A stretch of DNA of 64,000 nucleotides from JBQTIU01 sp052387815 (GTDB lineage: Bacteria > Pseudomonadota > Alphaproteobacteria > CACIAM-22H2), in NCBI GenBank assembly GCA_052387815.1, contig JBQTIU010000015.1, forward strand, positions 85,732 through 149,731, in the 5' to 3' direction. Each line of letters opens with the position of its first letter. The first letter of the stretch is position 1. A program made the position numbers and the translations under genes. The notes under the pieces are model-generated. The model worked only from the letters and a program-made list of their open reading frames with translations. It did not search any database and was not told the origin of the DNA. This document shows, in pieces, positions 10,160 to 18,161 of this stretch.

Positions 10160-11151
10160 TGGCGGCGGGCGCGTCCTCGGGGTGGCGCTCGCAGGTGATC
10201 GGCTGCGGCGCCTATCTGCCCGCCCGTATCCTCACCAACCACGATCTCGCCCGACAGGTCGATACCTCCGACGAGTGGATCACCGAACGCACCGGCATCA
10301 AGCAGCGACATATCGCCGCTGCGGGCGAACTCACCTCGGACTTGGCGGTCGCGGCGTCGCGCCAGGCGTTGGCCGCAGCCGGCATCGAGGCCGGCGAGGT
10401 CGACTTGATCGTTGTCGCCACCTCGACGCCCGACGAAACGTTCCCGGCCACGGCGTGCCGGGTCCAGGCGCGGCTCGCCATCACCCGCGGCGCCGCATTC
10501 GACCTGCATGCGGTGTGCACCGGCTTCGTCTATGCGCTCGCCGCCGCCGACAATTTCCTCAAGGTCGGCCAAGCCAGGACCGCGTTGGTCATCGGCGCCG
10601 AGACCTTCTCGCGCATTCTCGACTGGTCCGACCGCCAGACCTGCGTCTTGTTCGGCGACGGGGCGGGCGCGCTGGTGTTGCGGGCGAGCCCGTGCGCCGG
10701 CAACGGCGATGATCGCGGCGTCATCTCGACCCACTTGCACGCCGACGGGCGGTTCCATGACGTTCTTTATGTCGACGGCGGCCCGTCATCGACCGGCACG
10801 GCCGGTCACGTCAGGATGGAGGGCCGGGAAGTGTTCCGCCACGCGGTGGTCAAGCTTGCCGAGGTGGTCGAGGAGGCGCTCGCCGCCAACGGCCTGACTG
10901 GGGCGGATATCGACTGGCTGGTGCCGCACCAGGCGAATCGGCGGATCATCGACGGCATGGCGCGCCGGCTTGGATTGGGGGCCAATCGGGTGGTCGTCAC
11001 CATCGACCGCCATGCCAATACCTCGGCTGCCTCCATCCCGCTGGCGCTGGCCGAGGCCGCGGGCGACGGCCGGTTGCGGGCCGGCCATCTCGTGGTCATC
11101 GAGGCGATTGGCGGCGGGCTCACTTGGGGCGCCGGCCTGATCCGTTGGTAG
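10159..11151 (+). CDS. fabH: FabH: beta-ketoacyl-ACP synthase III
   Basis: Initiates fatty acid synthesis by condensing acetyl-CoA with malonyl-ACP. It has 330 residues. The Cys-His-Asn catalytic triad is visible: Cys120 in DLHAVCTGFVYAL, His257 in VPHQANRR and Asn287 in HANTSAAS. The C-terminus ends IGGGLTWGAGLIRW as in most FabH. The start ATG shares a base with the plsX stop. Confidence 0.97.
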   Translation: MAAGASSGWRSQVIGCGAYLPARILTNHDLARQVDTSDEWITERTGIKQRHIAAAGELTSDLAVAASRQALAAAGIEAGEVDLIVVATSTPDETFPATACRVQARLAITRGAAFDLHAVCTGFVYALAAADNFLKVGQARTALVIGAETFSRILDWSDRQTCVLFGDGAGALVLRASPCAGNGDDRGVISTHLHADGRFHDVLYVDGGPSSTGTAGHVRMEGREVFRHAVVKLAEVVEEALAANGLTGADIDWLVPHQANRRIIDGMARRLGLGANRVVVTIDRHANTSAASIPLALAEAAGDGRLRAGHLVVIEAIGGGLTWGAGLIRW

Positions 11152-11207
11152 ATGGCTTCGGGCGCGGTTTCGAAGACGGCTCAAAGACACCCTGCATCCC
11201 TTTGTAA

Positions 11208-11236
11208 TTGACCGGTTTCCCGGCCTGGAGTAGAGT
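11208..11236 (+). promoter_or_regulatory. Sigma70-type promoter for ihfA
   Basis: TTGACC (11208-11213) and TAGAGT (11231-11236) are separated by exactly 17 bases, 31 bases upstream of the ihfA start. The surrounding stretch is less GC-rich than the genes. Prediction from sequence only. Confidence 0.6.
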
Positions 11237-11267
11237 CCCGATTCGAACGATTTCGAGGGCGCCCGCC

Positions 11268-11615
11268 ATGTCCGCAGCCACCGTTACAAGAGCCGACCTC
11301 AGCGAGTCGGTCTACCAGGAAGTTGGACTGTCGCGGAACGACTCTGCGGCGCTGGTCGAAACCGTGCTCCATGAAATCGTCGGGTCGTTGACGCGCGGGG
11401 AAACGGTGAAGATTTCCGCCTTCGGCAGCTTCTCGGTCCGCCAAAAAGGTAAGCGGGTCGGACGCAATCCCAAGACCGGGCAGGAGGTGCCGATCCTGCC
11501 GCGCAAGGTCTTGGTCTTCCGGGCCTCGCACGTGCTCAAGAACAAGATCAACCGCGCGCTGTCGAAGGCGGCGACCAAGCCTGGGGCGCCGCCGGTGCTG
11601 GCGCCTAAATCCTGA
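11268..11615 (+). CDS. ihfA: IhfA: integration host factor alpha subunit
   Basis: DNA-bending nucleoid protein, one half of the IHF heterodimer. It has 115 residues. TVTRADLSESVYQEVGLS, GETVKISAFGSFSVRQK, then GRNPKTGQEVPILPRKV give the HU/IHF fold with the beta-arm and its Pro-containing tip. FRASHVLKNKINRA forms the C-terminal helix. The ATG at 11268 has GAGGG 8 bases upstream. IhfA next to a MerR-type regulator is a standard proteobacterial arrangement. Confidence 0.93.
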   Translation: MSAATVTRADLSESVYQEVGLSRNDSAALVETVLHEIVGSLTRGETVKISAFGSFSVRQKGKRVGRNPKTGQEVPILPRKVLVFRASHVLKNKINRALSKAATKPGAPPVLAPKS

Positions 11616-11624
11616 GCCCGGCGG

Positions 11625-12104
11625 GTGGATCGCCGGACGCCCGATATGGTCGCGCGGGCCGCAGCCGAGACGGGGTCCCGGCGCGGGGCCAAATCGGCCG
11701 CCGCCTTCCGCACCATCAGCGAGGTGGCCGACGAACTCGACGTGCCGCAACATGTGCTGCGCTTCTGGGAAAGCCGCTTCACGCAGATCAAGCCGCTCAA
11801 GCGGGCCGGGGGTCGGCGCTATTATCGGCCCGAGGATGTCGAGCTCCTGCGGCGGATCCGCGAGTTCCTATATCAGCACGGTTACACCATCAAGGGCGTG
11901 CAGAAATTGTTGCGCGACGGAGGACGGGACGGCGACGGCACGGACGATGCGCTGGCCGGCGCGGCCGCGGATCCGGCGGCGCGGCCCAGGCCCGCGCCAG
12001 GACCCGCGCCCGCCAAGCGCGGCGCGCTCGATCGCGAGACCATCGAGGCCGTGGTCGGCGAACTGGTGGCGTTGCGCGACTTGTTGCGCGCCCGGCGCCG
12101 CTGA
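11625..12104 (+). CDS. MerR-family transcriptional regulator
   Basis: DNA-binding protein of 159 residues (GTG start at 11625; ATG at 11646 is the alternative). The winged-helix MerR domain covers about residues 28-100: TISEVADELDVPQHVLRFWE, then GGRRYYRPEDVELLRRI and FLYQHGYTIKGVQKLLRDG. A Gly/Ala/Pro-rich linker follows, with a short helical tail (ETIEAVVGELVALRDLLRAR). There is no Cys-rich metal site, so it is not a metal sensor of the MerR/CueR kind. It sits 9 bases after ihfA, as in many proteobacteria; its target is unknown. Confidence 0.88.
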   Translation: MDRRTPDMVARAAAETGSRRGAKSAAAFRTISEVADELDVPQHVLRFWESRFTQIKPLKRAGGRRYYRPEDVELLRRIREFLYQHGYTIKGVQKLLRDGGRDGDGTDDALAGAAADPAARPRPAPGPAPAKRGALDRETIEAVVGELVALRDLLRARRR

Positions 12105-12131
12105 CCCCTCACCTTAGGGCCTGTTGAGAAT

Positions 12132-12741
12132 CTACTGCTGCACGATGTTGGTTTTTGGGCTGATGGTGTAGTTCCAATCGCCGTGGAAGTCGTGGCGTTG
12201 GAGGTTGAGGGCGTCCATCTCGGGGTCGGCGACCTTGACCCCGGCGGGGTATGTGTTGGGGTCGATCTCGCAGTGGACCTTGAGGCCGGTACGCGTGGTC
12301 GTTGCGGCGCTGAGTTGGACGATGACCTGATGGCTGATCAGGGGCCGAGTGCGCCAGTTCTGGGTGATGAACGAGAACAGCCGGTGCTCGATCTTGTTCC
12401 ACTTCATGGTGCCGGGCGGCAGATGACCGACGGGGATGGCGAGGTCGAGCGGGTTGGCGAGGTTCTGCAGTTCGAGCTTCCACAGCCGGCGGCGCTTGGC
12501 CGTTGCTGCCGCCGCAATCGGCGGTGATCGGCAAGCGCTCGGCCGTGGCATAGCGCGTCTGGCCCAGGACCTGCCACCAGTGGCGGATCGCGTTGACCGC
12601 GAAGCTCGCCGTGTCGTGGTCGATGCCGACGCTCACCCAGCCGGTGTTGTCGCCGATGTCGTAGACGCCGTAGGCCGCGAAAAAGGACCGGGCTCCGCCG
12701 GATTTCACCGATCGGGTCGCCCACATCCTCGCCGCGATCAT
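12132..12741 (-). pseudogene. ISAzo13-type (Rhodopirellula-type) transposase remnant, frameshifted and 5'-truncated
   Basis: Only the C-terminal part of the transposase is present. One frame gives YGVYDIGDNTGWVSVGIDHD and LPITADCGGSNG. The other continues KRRRLWKLELQNLANPLDL, PPGTMKWNKIEHRLFSFI and LQRHDFHGDWNYTISP up to the stop at 12132. The frames meet around base 12500, where one extra base in a CGGCC context breaks the gene. The middle Asp and the Glu of the catalytic triad (in ITADCGG and NKIEHRL) remain, but the N-terminal part with the first Asp is missing. No clear terminal inverted repeats were seen. The sequence fills the gap between the MerR-type gene and dctM. Confidence 0.85.
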
Positions 12742-12776
12742 CGGGGCCTAACCCTCGCCGCGGCCCCTCGCGCGCC

Positions 12777-14075
12777 TCACCGGTAGGCCATGGTCGAGGG
12801 CAGCCACAGGGCGATGTCGGGGACGGCGATGATGACGGCGATGCCGAGGATCAGCAACAGGATGTAGGGGATCGCCGCCTTGTCGATCTCGGCCAAGGGC
12901 GCCTTGGTGATCGACTTGATGACGATGAGGTTCATGCCCACCGGGGGCGAGATCAGCGCCAGCTCGAGATTGATCGTCAACAGCACGCCGTACCAGACCT
13001 TGTCGATGCCGAGCGCGGTCATCACGGGCAAGATCACCGGCGTCGTGATGAGGATGATCGAGATCGACTCGAGGATGAGCCCGAGAATGAAGATCAGGAC
13101 CATGACCGCGATCAGGAACTCGGTCTGCGAGACGTTGTGCGCAAGCGCGAGGGCCACCGCCTCGGCCGGGATGTTGAGCTTGGTCAGCATGTAGCCGAAC
13201 AGGCCGGCGGCGATGACGATCATGAACAGCATGGCGGTGGTGCGCGCCGCCTCGAGGCCGCCCGCCCACAGGTCCCGCCAGCCGAACTTGCGGTAGATCG
13301 CCGCCGCGATGACGAGCGCCCACAAGGCACCGGTGCCCGCCGCCTCGGTCACCGTGAAGACGCCGAAATACATGCCGCCGAGCACGAAGGGCGGGAGCGA
13401 CAGCGCCCAGAACGAGCGGCGAAGGGCGGACGCGGCCTCGGCGAGGCTGGCGCGCGGCGGGCGGACATACGCGGTGCCGAGGCGGCGCTCGCGCCGGTAT
13501 TCGGTGATCATGCACCAGCCCGCGAAGATCGCCGCCATCATCAGGCCCGGCAGCACGCCGGCCATGAACAGGGCGCCGATCGAGGTGTCGGACACGAACC
13601 CGTAGAGCACCATCGGCGCCGAGGGCGGGATGAGAATGCCAAGCGTGCCGCCGCCGGCCACCACGCCATAGACGGCGCGCGGCTCGTAGCCGTAGCGCAG
13701 CATCTGCGGGATGGCGACCGAACCGATGGTGAGCGCGGTCGCCACCGACGAGCCCGAGATCGCCGCGAACACGGCGCACGCGAACACCGTGGCCACGCCC
13801 AGCCCGCCGGGCAGGTGGCGGACCAGCGTGTGGGCGGTGTCGTAGAGGTCGTCCACCACCCGGCCGCGGACCATGAAATGCGCCATCAGCAGGAACAGCG
13901 GGATGGCGACCAGGAGGTAGACGTCGAGCTTGCCGAACACGAACTCGCCCAGCGTGGCGACGTTGCCCTCGACCCACCACAAGACCGCGGTCGAGAACAG
14001 GAACATGCCGGCAAACATCGGCATGCCGGTGTAAAGGAGCGCGATCAGGCCCGCGAGGACGAGGACGAAAGTCAT
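12777..14075 (-). CDS. dctM: TRAP transporter large permease subunit (DctM)
   Basis: Large membrane subunit of a tripartite ATP-independent periplasmic transporter, which uses an ion gradient to import organic acids. It has 432 residues and about 12 helices. Family marks are YTGMPMFAGMFLFS, LVAIPLFLLMAHFMVRG, AISGSSVATALTIGSVAIP, GGTLGILIPPSAPMVLYG and the C-terminal LISPPVGMNLIVIKSI. The start ATG overlaps the dctQ stop by 4 bases. It is the last gene of the dctP-dctQ-dctM operon and ends next to a transposase remnant. Confidence 0.95.
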   Translation of the reverse strand: MTFVLVLAGLIALLYTGMPMFAGMFLFSTAVLWWVEGNVATLGEFVFGKLDVYLLVAIPLFLLMAHFMVRGRVVDDLYDTAHTLVRHLPGGLGVATVFACAVFAAISGSSVATALTIGSVAIPQMLRYGYEPRAVYGVVAGGGTLGILIPPSAPMVLYGFVSDTSIGALFMAGVLPGLMMAAIFAGWCMITEYRRERRLGTAYVRPPRASLAEAASALRRSFWALSLPPFVLGGMYFGVFTVTEAAGTGALWALVIAAAIYRKFGWRDLWAGGLEAARTTAMLFMIVIAAGLFGYMLTKLNIPAEAVALALAHNVSQTEFLIAVMVLIFILGLILESISIILITTPVILPVMTALGIDKVWYGVLLTINLELALISPPVGMNLIVIKSITKAPLAEIDKAAIPYILLLILGIAVIIAVPDIALWLPSTMAYR

Positions 14076-14644
14076 TCGTGCGCCCCCGGCTCGCCCGGGC
14101 TCGGGCCCCGCGGCTCGACCCCGGCGACATGACAGCCGAGCTCGGACAGGGCGACGATCAGCAGCAACAGCCCGCCCAGCGGCACGAAGGCCTGGATCGC
14201 CCACAGCCCCACCTCGGGCAGCGCGTTGGAGACGATGCCGACCCTGCGGGTGAAGGCGACCATCTCCAACCCCTCGGAGATCAGGATTGCGGCGACGATC
14301 GCGACCGACAGCGCGCGCATGATCGCCACACCCCGTCGCCCGGCGCCGGTCAAGCGACTGGTCAGCACGTCGACGCCGATATTCTCGCCGCGGCGCTGGG
14401 CCTCCGGCACGGCGAGCATGACCGTGACCACCACCAGCCAGCCGACCGCCTCGTCGCTCCACGACTGCGGCCGGTTGAGGAAGTAGCGCATGGCGACGGC
14501 GTAGCCGACGAGGGCGAGGGTGGCGAGGCAGGCCGCGCCCGCGACATACGATGCGGCGCGGGCCAGGCCTGCAACCAGGCGCTCGAGGCCGCGCGCCGCG
14601 CGCCCGATCCGGCTCGCCTCGCGCTCGCTAACCGGTGTCGCCAT
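14072..14644 (-). CDS. dctQ: TRAP transporter small permease subunit (DctQ)
   Basis: Four-helix small membrane subunit, 190 residues, with a hydrophobic profile typical of DctQ. AMRYFLNRPQSWSDEAVGW is the conserved segment between helices 1 and 2, followed by VVTVMLAVPEAQRRGENIGV. The C-terminus is a Pro/Gly-rich tail. It is coupled to dctM by an overlapping stop/start and begins 42 bases after dctP. Confidence 0.92.
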   Translation of the reverse strand: MATPVSEREASRIGRAARGLERLVAGLARAASYVAGAACLATLALVGYAVAMRYFLNRPQSWSDEAVGWLVVVTVMLAVPEAQRRGENIGVDVLTSRLTGAGRRGVAIMRALSVAIVAAILISEGLEMVAFTRRVGIVSNALPEVGLWAIQAFVPLGGLLLLIVALSELGCHVAGVEPRGPSPGEPGAHE

Positions 14645-14686
14645 CGGCGCCGCCCGCCGGCGGCGGCGGCGGCATCCAGCCCGGCC

Positions 14687-15679
14687 TCACAATTTGTTCA
14701 ACAGGTCGAGCAACCGGCGTCCGTCGTCCCCAGCGGCCTTGAGGAAGGCATCCATGACCGGCTTCTGCATCGCCGCCTTCCAGGTCTCGCTCTCGGCCGG
14801 CGTCTGGAGGTGGAGCGTCATGCCCTTGTCGCGCAGCTGGCGAACCGCGTCGGCGGCGGTCTGCTCGGTGATGCCGACGGCGTCCTGCTCGGCCTGGCGC
14901 GAAGCGGCCTCGATCGCCGCGCGCTGCGCGGCGCTGAGGCGATTCCACCACCCCGGGTTGACGTACATGTGGAAATAGACGGTGAGCGACGGCGCCACGG
15001 TGCCGAACTTCTGCACCTCGTAGAAGCGGCGAGAGAAGGCGGCGGACACATCGGTCAGCCCGGCATCGAGCACGCCCGCCTGCAACGCGTTGTAGACCTC
15101 CGGCCCCGGCATCGCCGAGGGCGCGGCGCCGAGCGCGGTCAAGGCGGTGTCGGTCAGCGGGTTGAAGCCGCGGACCTTGAGGCCCCGGAAGTCCTCGAGC
15201 ATCAAGATCGGCTTCTTGCCCGAGGTGTAGATCGCCTGGCGGGTGATGTAGAACCAGGCGAGGTTCTTGACGCCCTTCTGCTCCAGCTTGCCCTCGATGA
15301 GCTTCGCCGCCTCCGAGCCCGGAAACTTCTTGATGCGCTCGAGGTCGGAGAAGAAGTAGGGGATCAACGTCACGCTCATCTCGGGCACGGTGTTGCCCCA
15401 CTGGAAGTTGACCGATAGGGCGGCCTCGACCGCCCCGCGCGCCACCGCGGGATGGTTCTCCGCCGCCTTGTGGAGCTGCTCGGCGGGAAAGATCTGCACC
15501 GTGACCGACCCTCCCGAGCGCTGCTGGACGTCCGCCGCGAAGCCTTCCAGCATCTTGTGGAGATGGTGCGCCGGCGGCACCTGGTGGCTCACCCGCAGGG
15601 TGAGGCTCTGCGCGTTGGCGTTGGCGCCGACCAGCGTGAGCAGCCCGGCGGCGCGCGCGGGGAACCTGAGCGGTTGCAG
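14687..15679 (-). CDS. dctP: TRAP transporter substrate-binding protein (DctP), probable CTG start
   Basis: Periplasmic solute receptor, 330 residues from the start chosen. It has the fold motifs LRVSHQVPPAHHLHKMLEGF, GGSVTVQIFPAEQL, LEDFRGLKVRGFNPLTD and GPEVYNALQAGVLDAG. The conserved Arg of KVRGF suggests a carboxylate ligand. No ATG, GTG or TTG lies in frame between a far upstream ATG (15895) and the mature sequence. The CTG at 15679 has a perfect AGGAG at 15688-15692 with an 8-base spacer and gives a 24-residue signal peptide ending in ANANA. The upstream ATG would translate through a repeat cluster. A frameshift or sequencing error near the 5' end is the other explanation. Confidence 0.85.
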   Translation of the reverse strand: MQPLRFPARAAGLLTLVGANANAQSLTLRVSHQVPPAHHLHKMLEGFAADVQQRSGGSVTVQIFPAEQLHKAAENHPAVARGAVEAALSVNFQWGNTVPEMSVTLIPYFFSDLERIKKFPGSEAAKLIEGKLEQKGVKNLAWFYITRQAIYTSGKKPILMLEDFRGLKVRGFNPLTDTALTALGAAPSAMPGPEVYNALQAGVLDAGLTDVSAAFSRRFYEVQKFGTVAPSLTVYFHMYVNPGWWNRLSAAQRAAIEAASRQAEQDAVGITEQTAADAVRQLRDKGMTLHLQTPAESETWKAAMQKPVMDAFLKAAGDDGRRLLDLLNKL

Positions 15680-15798
15680 GGGTCGGGCTCCTGGGCTGGA
15701 TGGTTGGCTATTGATCGCACCCTGCGGCAGGGGCGTCAAGCAGCGGCGCCGCTGGGCCGAATTCGAGGAGTGATTCGGTCGCTGACGGCGTCCTTCGG

Positions 15799-15935
15799 GA
15801 GGGGCGGGTTGGAACGGGCGGGTTTCAAACGGGCGAGTTTGAAACCCGCCCCGACGAAATTCCGACGCCATTGCCGTTGTAGGGGCGGGTCTCAAGACCC
15901 GCCCGTCTATACCCGCCGGTCTATGACCCGCCCCG
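15799..15935. repeat. GC-rich mosaic palindromic repeat cluster A
   Basis: Several overlapping copies of a short inverted unit (GGGCGGGTTTCAAAC, GAGTTTGAAACCCGCCCC, GGGGCGGGTCTCAAGACCCG) between dctP and the HIT gene. Core stems pair GGGCGGGTYT with AGACCCGCCC. Related units occur at four other places in the window. Confidence 0.8.
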
Positions 15936-15938
15936 CCG

Positions 15939-16304
15939 CTACTCCGACCGGGGCAGCATCCCGCCGAGCCGGCGCCCGCCGAGGACGTGGAGGTGGAAGT
16001 GCGGCACCTCCTGGCGCCCGTCGGGGCCGCAGTTGGCGATCACGCGGTAGCCCGTCTGCGCGACCCCGGCCAAGCGCGCGACCTTGCCGAGGGCGCGGAC
16101 GAGCGCCGCCAGCTCGGCGTCGCTCGCCTGCTGGTGGAAATCGTCCATCGACACATAGGCGCCCTTGGGAACCACCAGCACGTGGACCGGGGCCTGGGGC
16201 CGGATGTCATGGAAGGCCAGCACGTGCGGGTCCTCGTACACCGTCTTGCACGGAATCTCGCCGCGCAGGATGCGGGCGAAGATGTTGGCGTTGTCGTAGC
16301 CCAT
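15939..16304 (-). CDS. HIT-family nucleotide hydrolase (HinT-like)
   Basis: Histidine-triad protein of 121 residues that probably hydrolyses purine nucleoside phosphoramidates. The signature HFHLHV is at residues 102-107, and the fold starts MGYDNANIFARILRGEIPCK as in HinT. It is the last gene of the his operon, 7 bases after hisE. The hisE-HIT pair is common in alphaproteobacteria. Confidence 0.93.
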   Translation of the reverse strand: MGYDNANIFARILRGEIPCKTVYEDPHVLAFHDIRPQAPVHVLVVPKGAYVSMDDFHQQASDAELAALVRALGKVARLAGVAQTGYRVIANCGPDGRQEVPHFHLHVLGGRRLGGMLPRSE

Positions 16305-16311
16305 GGTCCCC

Positions 16312-16611
16312 TCACGCCTCCCGGCGAGAGAGCTCGGCCCACACCTGGGCGGGCGCGATGCGCGCGTCGGCCCACAGCACCAGCAGGTGGAAGACGAGAT
16401 CGGCGCTCTCGGCGATCAGCCGGTCGCGGCGGCCGGCGATCGCCTCGATCACCGTCTCGACCGCTTCCTCGCCGACCTTCTGGGCGATCTTGTGCGTGCC
16501 CTTCTGGAACAGCCGCGCCGTGTGCGAGAGCGCCGGGTCGGCCGAGCGCCGACTCAAGATCACCTCATACAGCCGCTCGAGGACCTCGACCGGCTTGGCT
16601 GGCTCGCTCAT
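16312..16611 (-). CDS. hisE: HisE: phosphoribosyl-ATP pyrophosphatase
   Basis: Second step of histidine synthesis, hydrolysing phosphoribosyl-ATP to phosphoribosyl-AMP. It has 99 residues. The MazG-like helical fold shows KGTHKIAQKVGEEAVETVIE and LIAESADLVFHLLVLWADA, with the metal-binding acidic residues EEAVE and ESAD. It stands alone rather than fused to hisI. It lies 13 bases after hisF. Confidence 0.95.
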   Translation of the reverse strand: MSEPAKPVEVLERLYEVILSRRSADPALSHTARLFQKGTHKIAQKVGEEAVETVIEAIAGRRDRLIAESADLVFHLLVLWADARIAPAQVWAELSRREA

Positions 16612-16624
16612 CGCTGTCCTTTCC

Positions 16625-17395
16625 CTAGTCTCCCGCGCCCTCGCGGACCGCTAGCCCGGCCGCCCTAAGGTGGGCCTTGGCGGCGGCGATCGAGAAGGTC
16701 CCGAAATGAAAGATCGAGGCGGCGAGCAAGGCCGAGGCGCGGCCTTGCCTGACGCCCGCCACCAGATGGTCGAGCGATCCGACCCCGCCCGAGGCGATGA
16801 CCGGCACGGGGACGGCATCGGCCACCTGGCGCGTCAGCTCGAGGTCGAACCCGGACTTGGTGCCGTCGCGGTCCATCGAGGTGAGCAGGATCTCGCCGCA
16901 ACCCATCGCCGCCATCCGCCGCGCCCAGCCGACCGCCTCGAGCCCCGTGGGGTTGCGCCCGCCATGGGTGAAGACCTCGAACCCGCACGCGGGGCCGCGC
17001 TTGGCGTCGATCGCCACGGTGATGCACTGGCTGCCGAACTTCGTCGCTGCCTCGGCCACGAACTCGGGCCGCCGGACGGCCTCGGTGTTGATCGACACCT
17101 TGTCGGCGCCGGCCAAGAGGAGTTTGCGGATGTCGTCGATCGTGCGCACCCCGCCGCCCACCGTGAGCGGCATGAAGCAGCGCTCGGCGGTGCGCGCCAC
17201 GACCTCGAACAGCAGCCCGCGGTTCTCGAGGCTCGCCGTGATGTCGAGGAAGCACAGCTCGTCGGCGCCGGCGCGGTCGTAGACCGCCGCCTGCTCGACC
17301 GGATCGCCGGCATCGACGAGGTCGACGAAGCGGATCCCCTTGACCACCCGGCCGTCTTTCACGTCGAGGCAGGGGATGAGGCGGATTTTGAGCAT
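16625..17395 (-). CDS. hisF: HisF: imidazole glycerol phosphate synthase cyclase subunit
   Basis: TIM-barrel subunit that closes the imidazole ring using ammonia delivered by HisH. It has 256 residues. MLKIRLIPCLDVKDGRVVKG carries the catalytic Asp11, and LTSMDRDGTKSGFD and VIASGGVGSLDHLV are phosphate-binding loops. It begins 9 bases after hisA and probably forms a complex with HisH, encoded two genes upstream. Confidence 0.97.
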   Translation of the reverse strand: MLKIRLIPCLDVKDGRVVKGIRFVDLVDAGDPVEQAAVYDRAGADELCFLDITASLENRGLLFEVVARTAERCFMPLTVGGGVRTIDDIRKLLLAGADKVSINTEAVRRPEFVAEAATKFGSQCITVAIDAKRGPACGFEVFTHGGRNPTGLEAVGWARRMAAMGCGEILLTSMDRDGTKSGFDLELTRQVADAVPVPVIASGGVGSLDHLVAGVRQGRASALLAASIFHFGTFSIAAAKAHLRAAGLAVREGAGD

Positions 17396-17404
17396 CGGCG
17401 GCGC

Positions 17405-18139
17405 TCACCCCTGCAAGAGCTTGACCGCGGCGGCCAGATCGACGGTCCCGTCGTAGAGCGCGCGCCCGCAGATCACGCCGACGATCCCGGCCGGCTCGTG
17501 CTCCTTGAGCGCCTTCAAGTCGAGGATCGAGGCCACTCCGCCCGAGGCGATCACCGGCGTCGTGAGGGCGAAGGCGAGGTCGACCGTCGTCTCGATGTCG
17601 ACGCCGGTCATCGCGCCGTCGCGGGCGATGTCGGTGTAGACGATCGCCGCCGCGCCCGCATCCTCGAACTTGAGCGCCAGATCGAGCGCCCGCATGGCCG
17701 AGGTCTCCGACCAGCCCTCGAGAGCGACGCGGCCGGCGCGCGCGTCGATGGCGACCACGATGCGCCCCGGCCAGCGCCGGCAAGCCTCCTTGACGAGCGC
17801 GGGCTCGCGCACCGCCACGGTCCCCAGAATCACCCGCTCGACGCCGCGCTCGAGCCAGCGGCCGATCCCCGCCTCGTCGCGGATGCCGCCGCCGAGCTGC
17901 ACCGGCACATGGGCCGCGCCCAGGATCTCGGAGACCGCCTTTTCGTTGACCGGCCGGCCGGCGCGCGCGCCGTCGAGATCGACGACGTGCAGCCAAGTGC
18001 AGCCGGCCTCGACGAAGCGCCGCGCCTGGTCGGCCGGGTCGTCGTTGTAGCGCGTCGAGTGCGCGAAGTCGCCGCGCAGCAGCCGCACGCACGCCCCGTC
18101 CTTGAGGTCGATGGCGGGAAACAGGATCACGGCCGCCAC
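17405..18139 (-). CDS. hisA: HisA: ProFAR isomerase
   Basis: TIM-barrel isomerase of the fourth histidine step, 244 residues with a GTG start. It begins MAAVILFPAIDLKDGACVRL, with the catalytic Asp in FPAIDLKDG and the second Asp in VYTDIARDGAMTG. VIASGGVASILDL is the phosphate loop. The start codon is inside a 20-bp tandem duplication shared with the end of hisH, so the present 7-base gap may replace an ancestral overlap. Confidence 0.97.
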   Translation of the reverse strand: MAAVILFPAIDLKDGACVRLLRGDFAHSTRYNDDPADQARRFVEAGCTWLHVVDLDGARAGRPVNEKAVSEILGAAHVPVQLGGGIRDEAGIGRWLERGVERVILGTVAVREPALVKEACRRWPGRIVVAIDARAGRVALEGWSETSAMRALDLALKFEDAGAAAIVYTDIARDGAMTGVDIETTVDLAFALTTPVIASGGVASILDLKALKEHEPAGIVGVICGRALYDGTVDLAAAVKLLQG

Positions 18140-18161
18140 GCCAGGATCACGGCCGCCACGC
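18122..18161. repeat. Perfect 20-bp tandem duplication at the hisH/hisA junction
   Basis: Two identical 20-base copies (18122-18141 and 18142-18161) of CAGGATCACGGCCGCCACGC. Read on the minus strand, one copy supplies the hisH stop and the other supplies the hisA start. Confidence 0.97.

Noticed and set aside
12105..12180. Possible tRNA gene after the MerR-type gene, as in some relatives
   Set aside because: No cloverleaf arms or TTCRANYC loop could be found; the sequence is transposase remnant.
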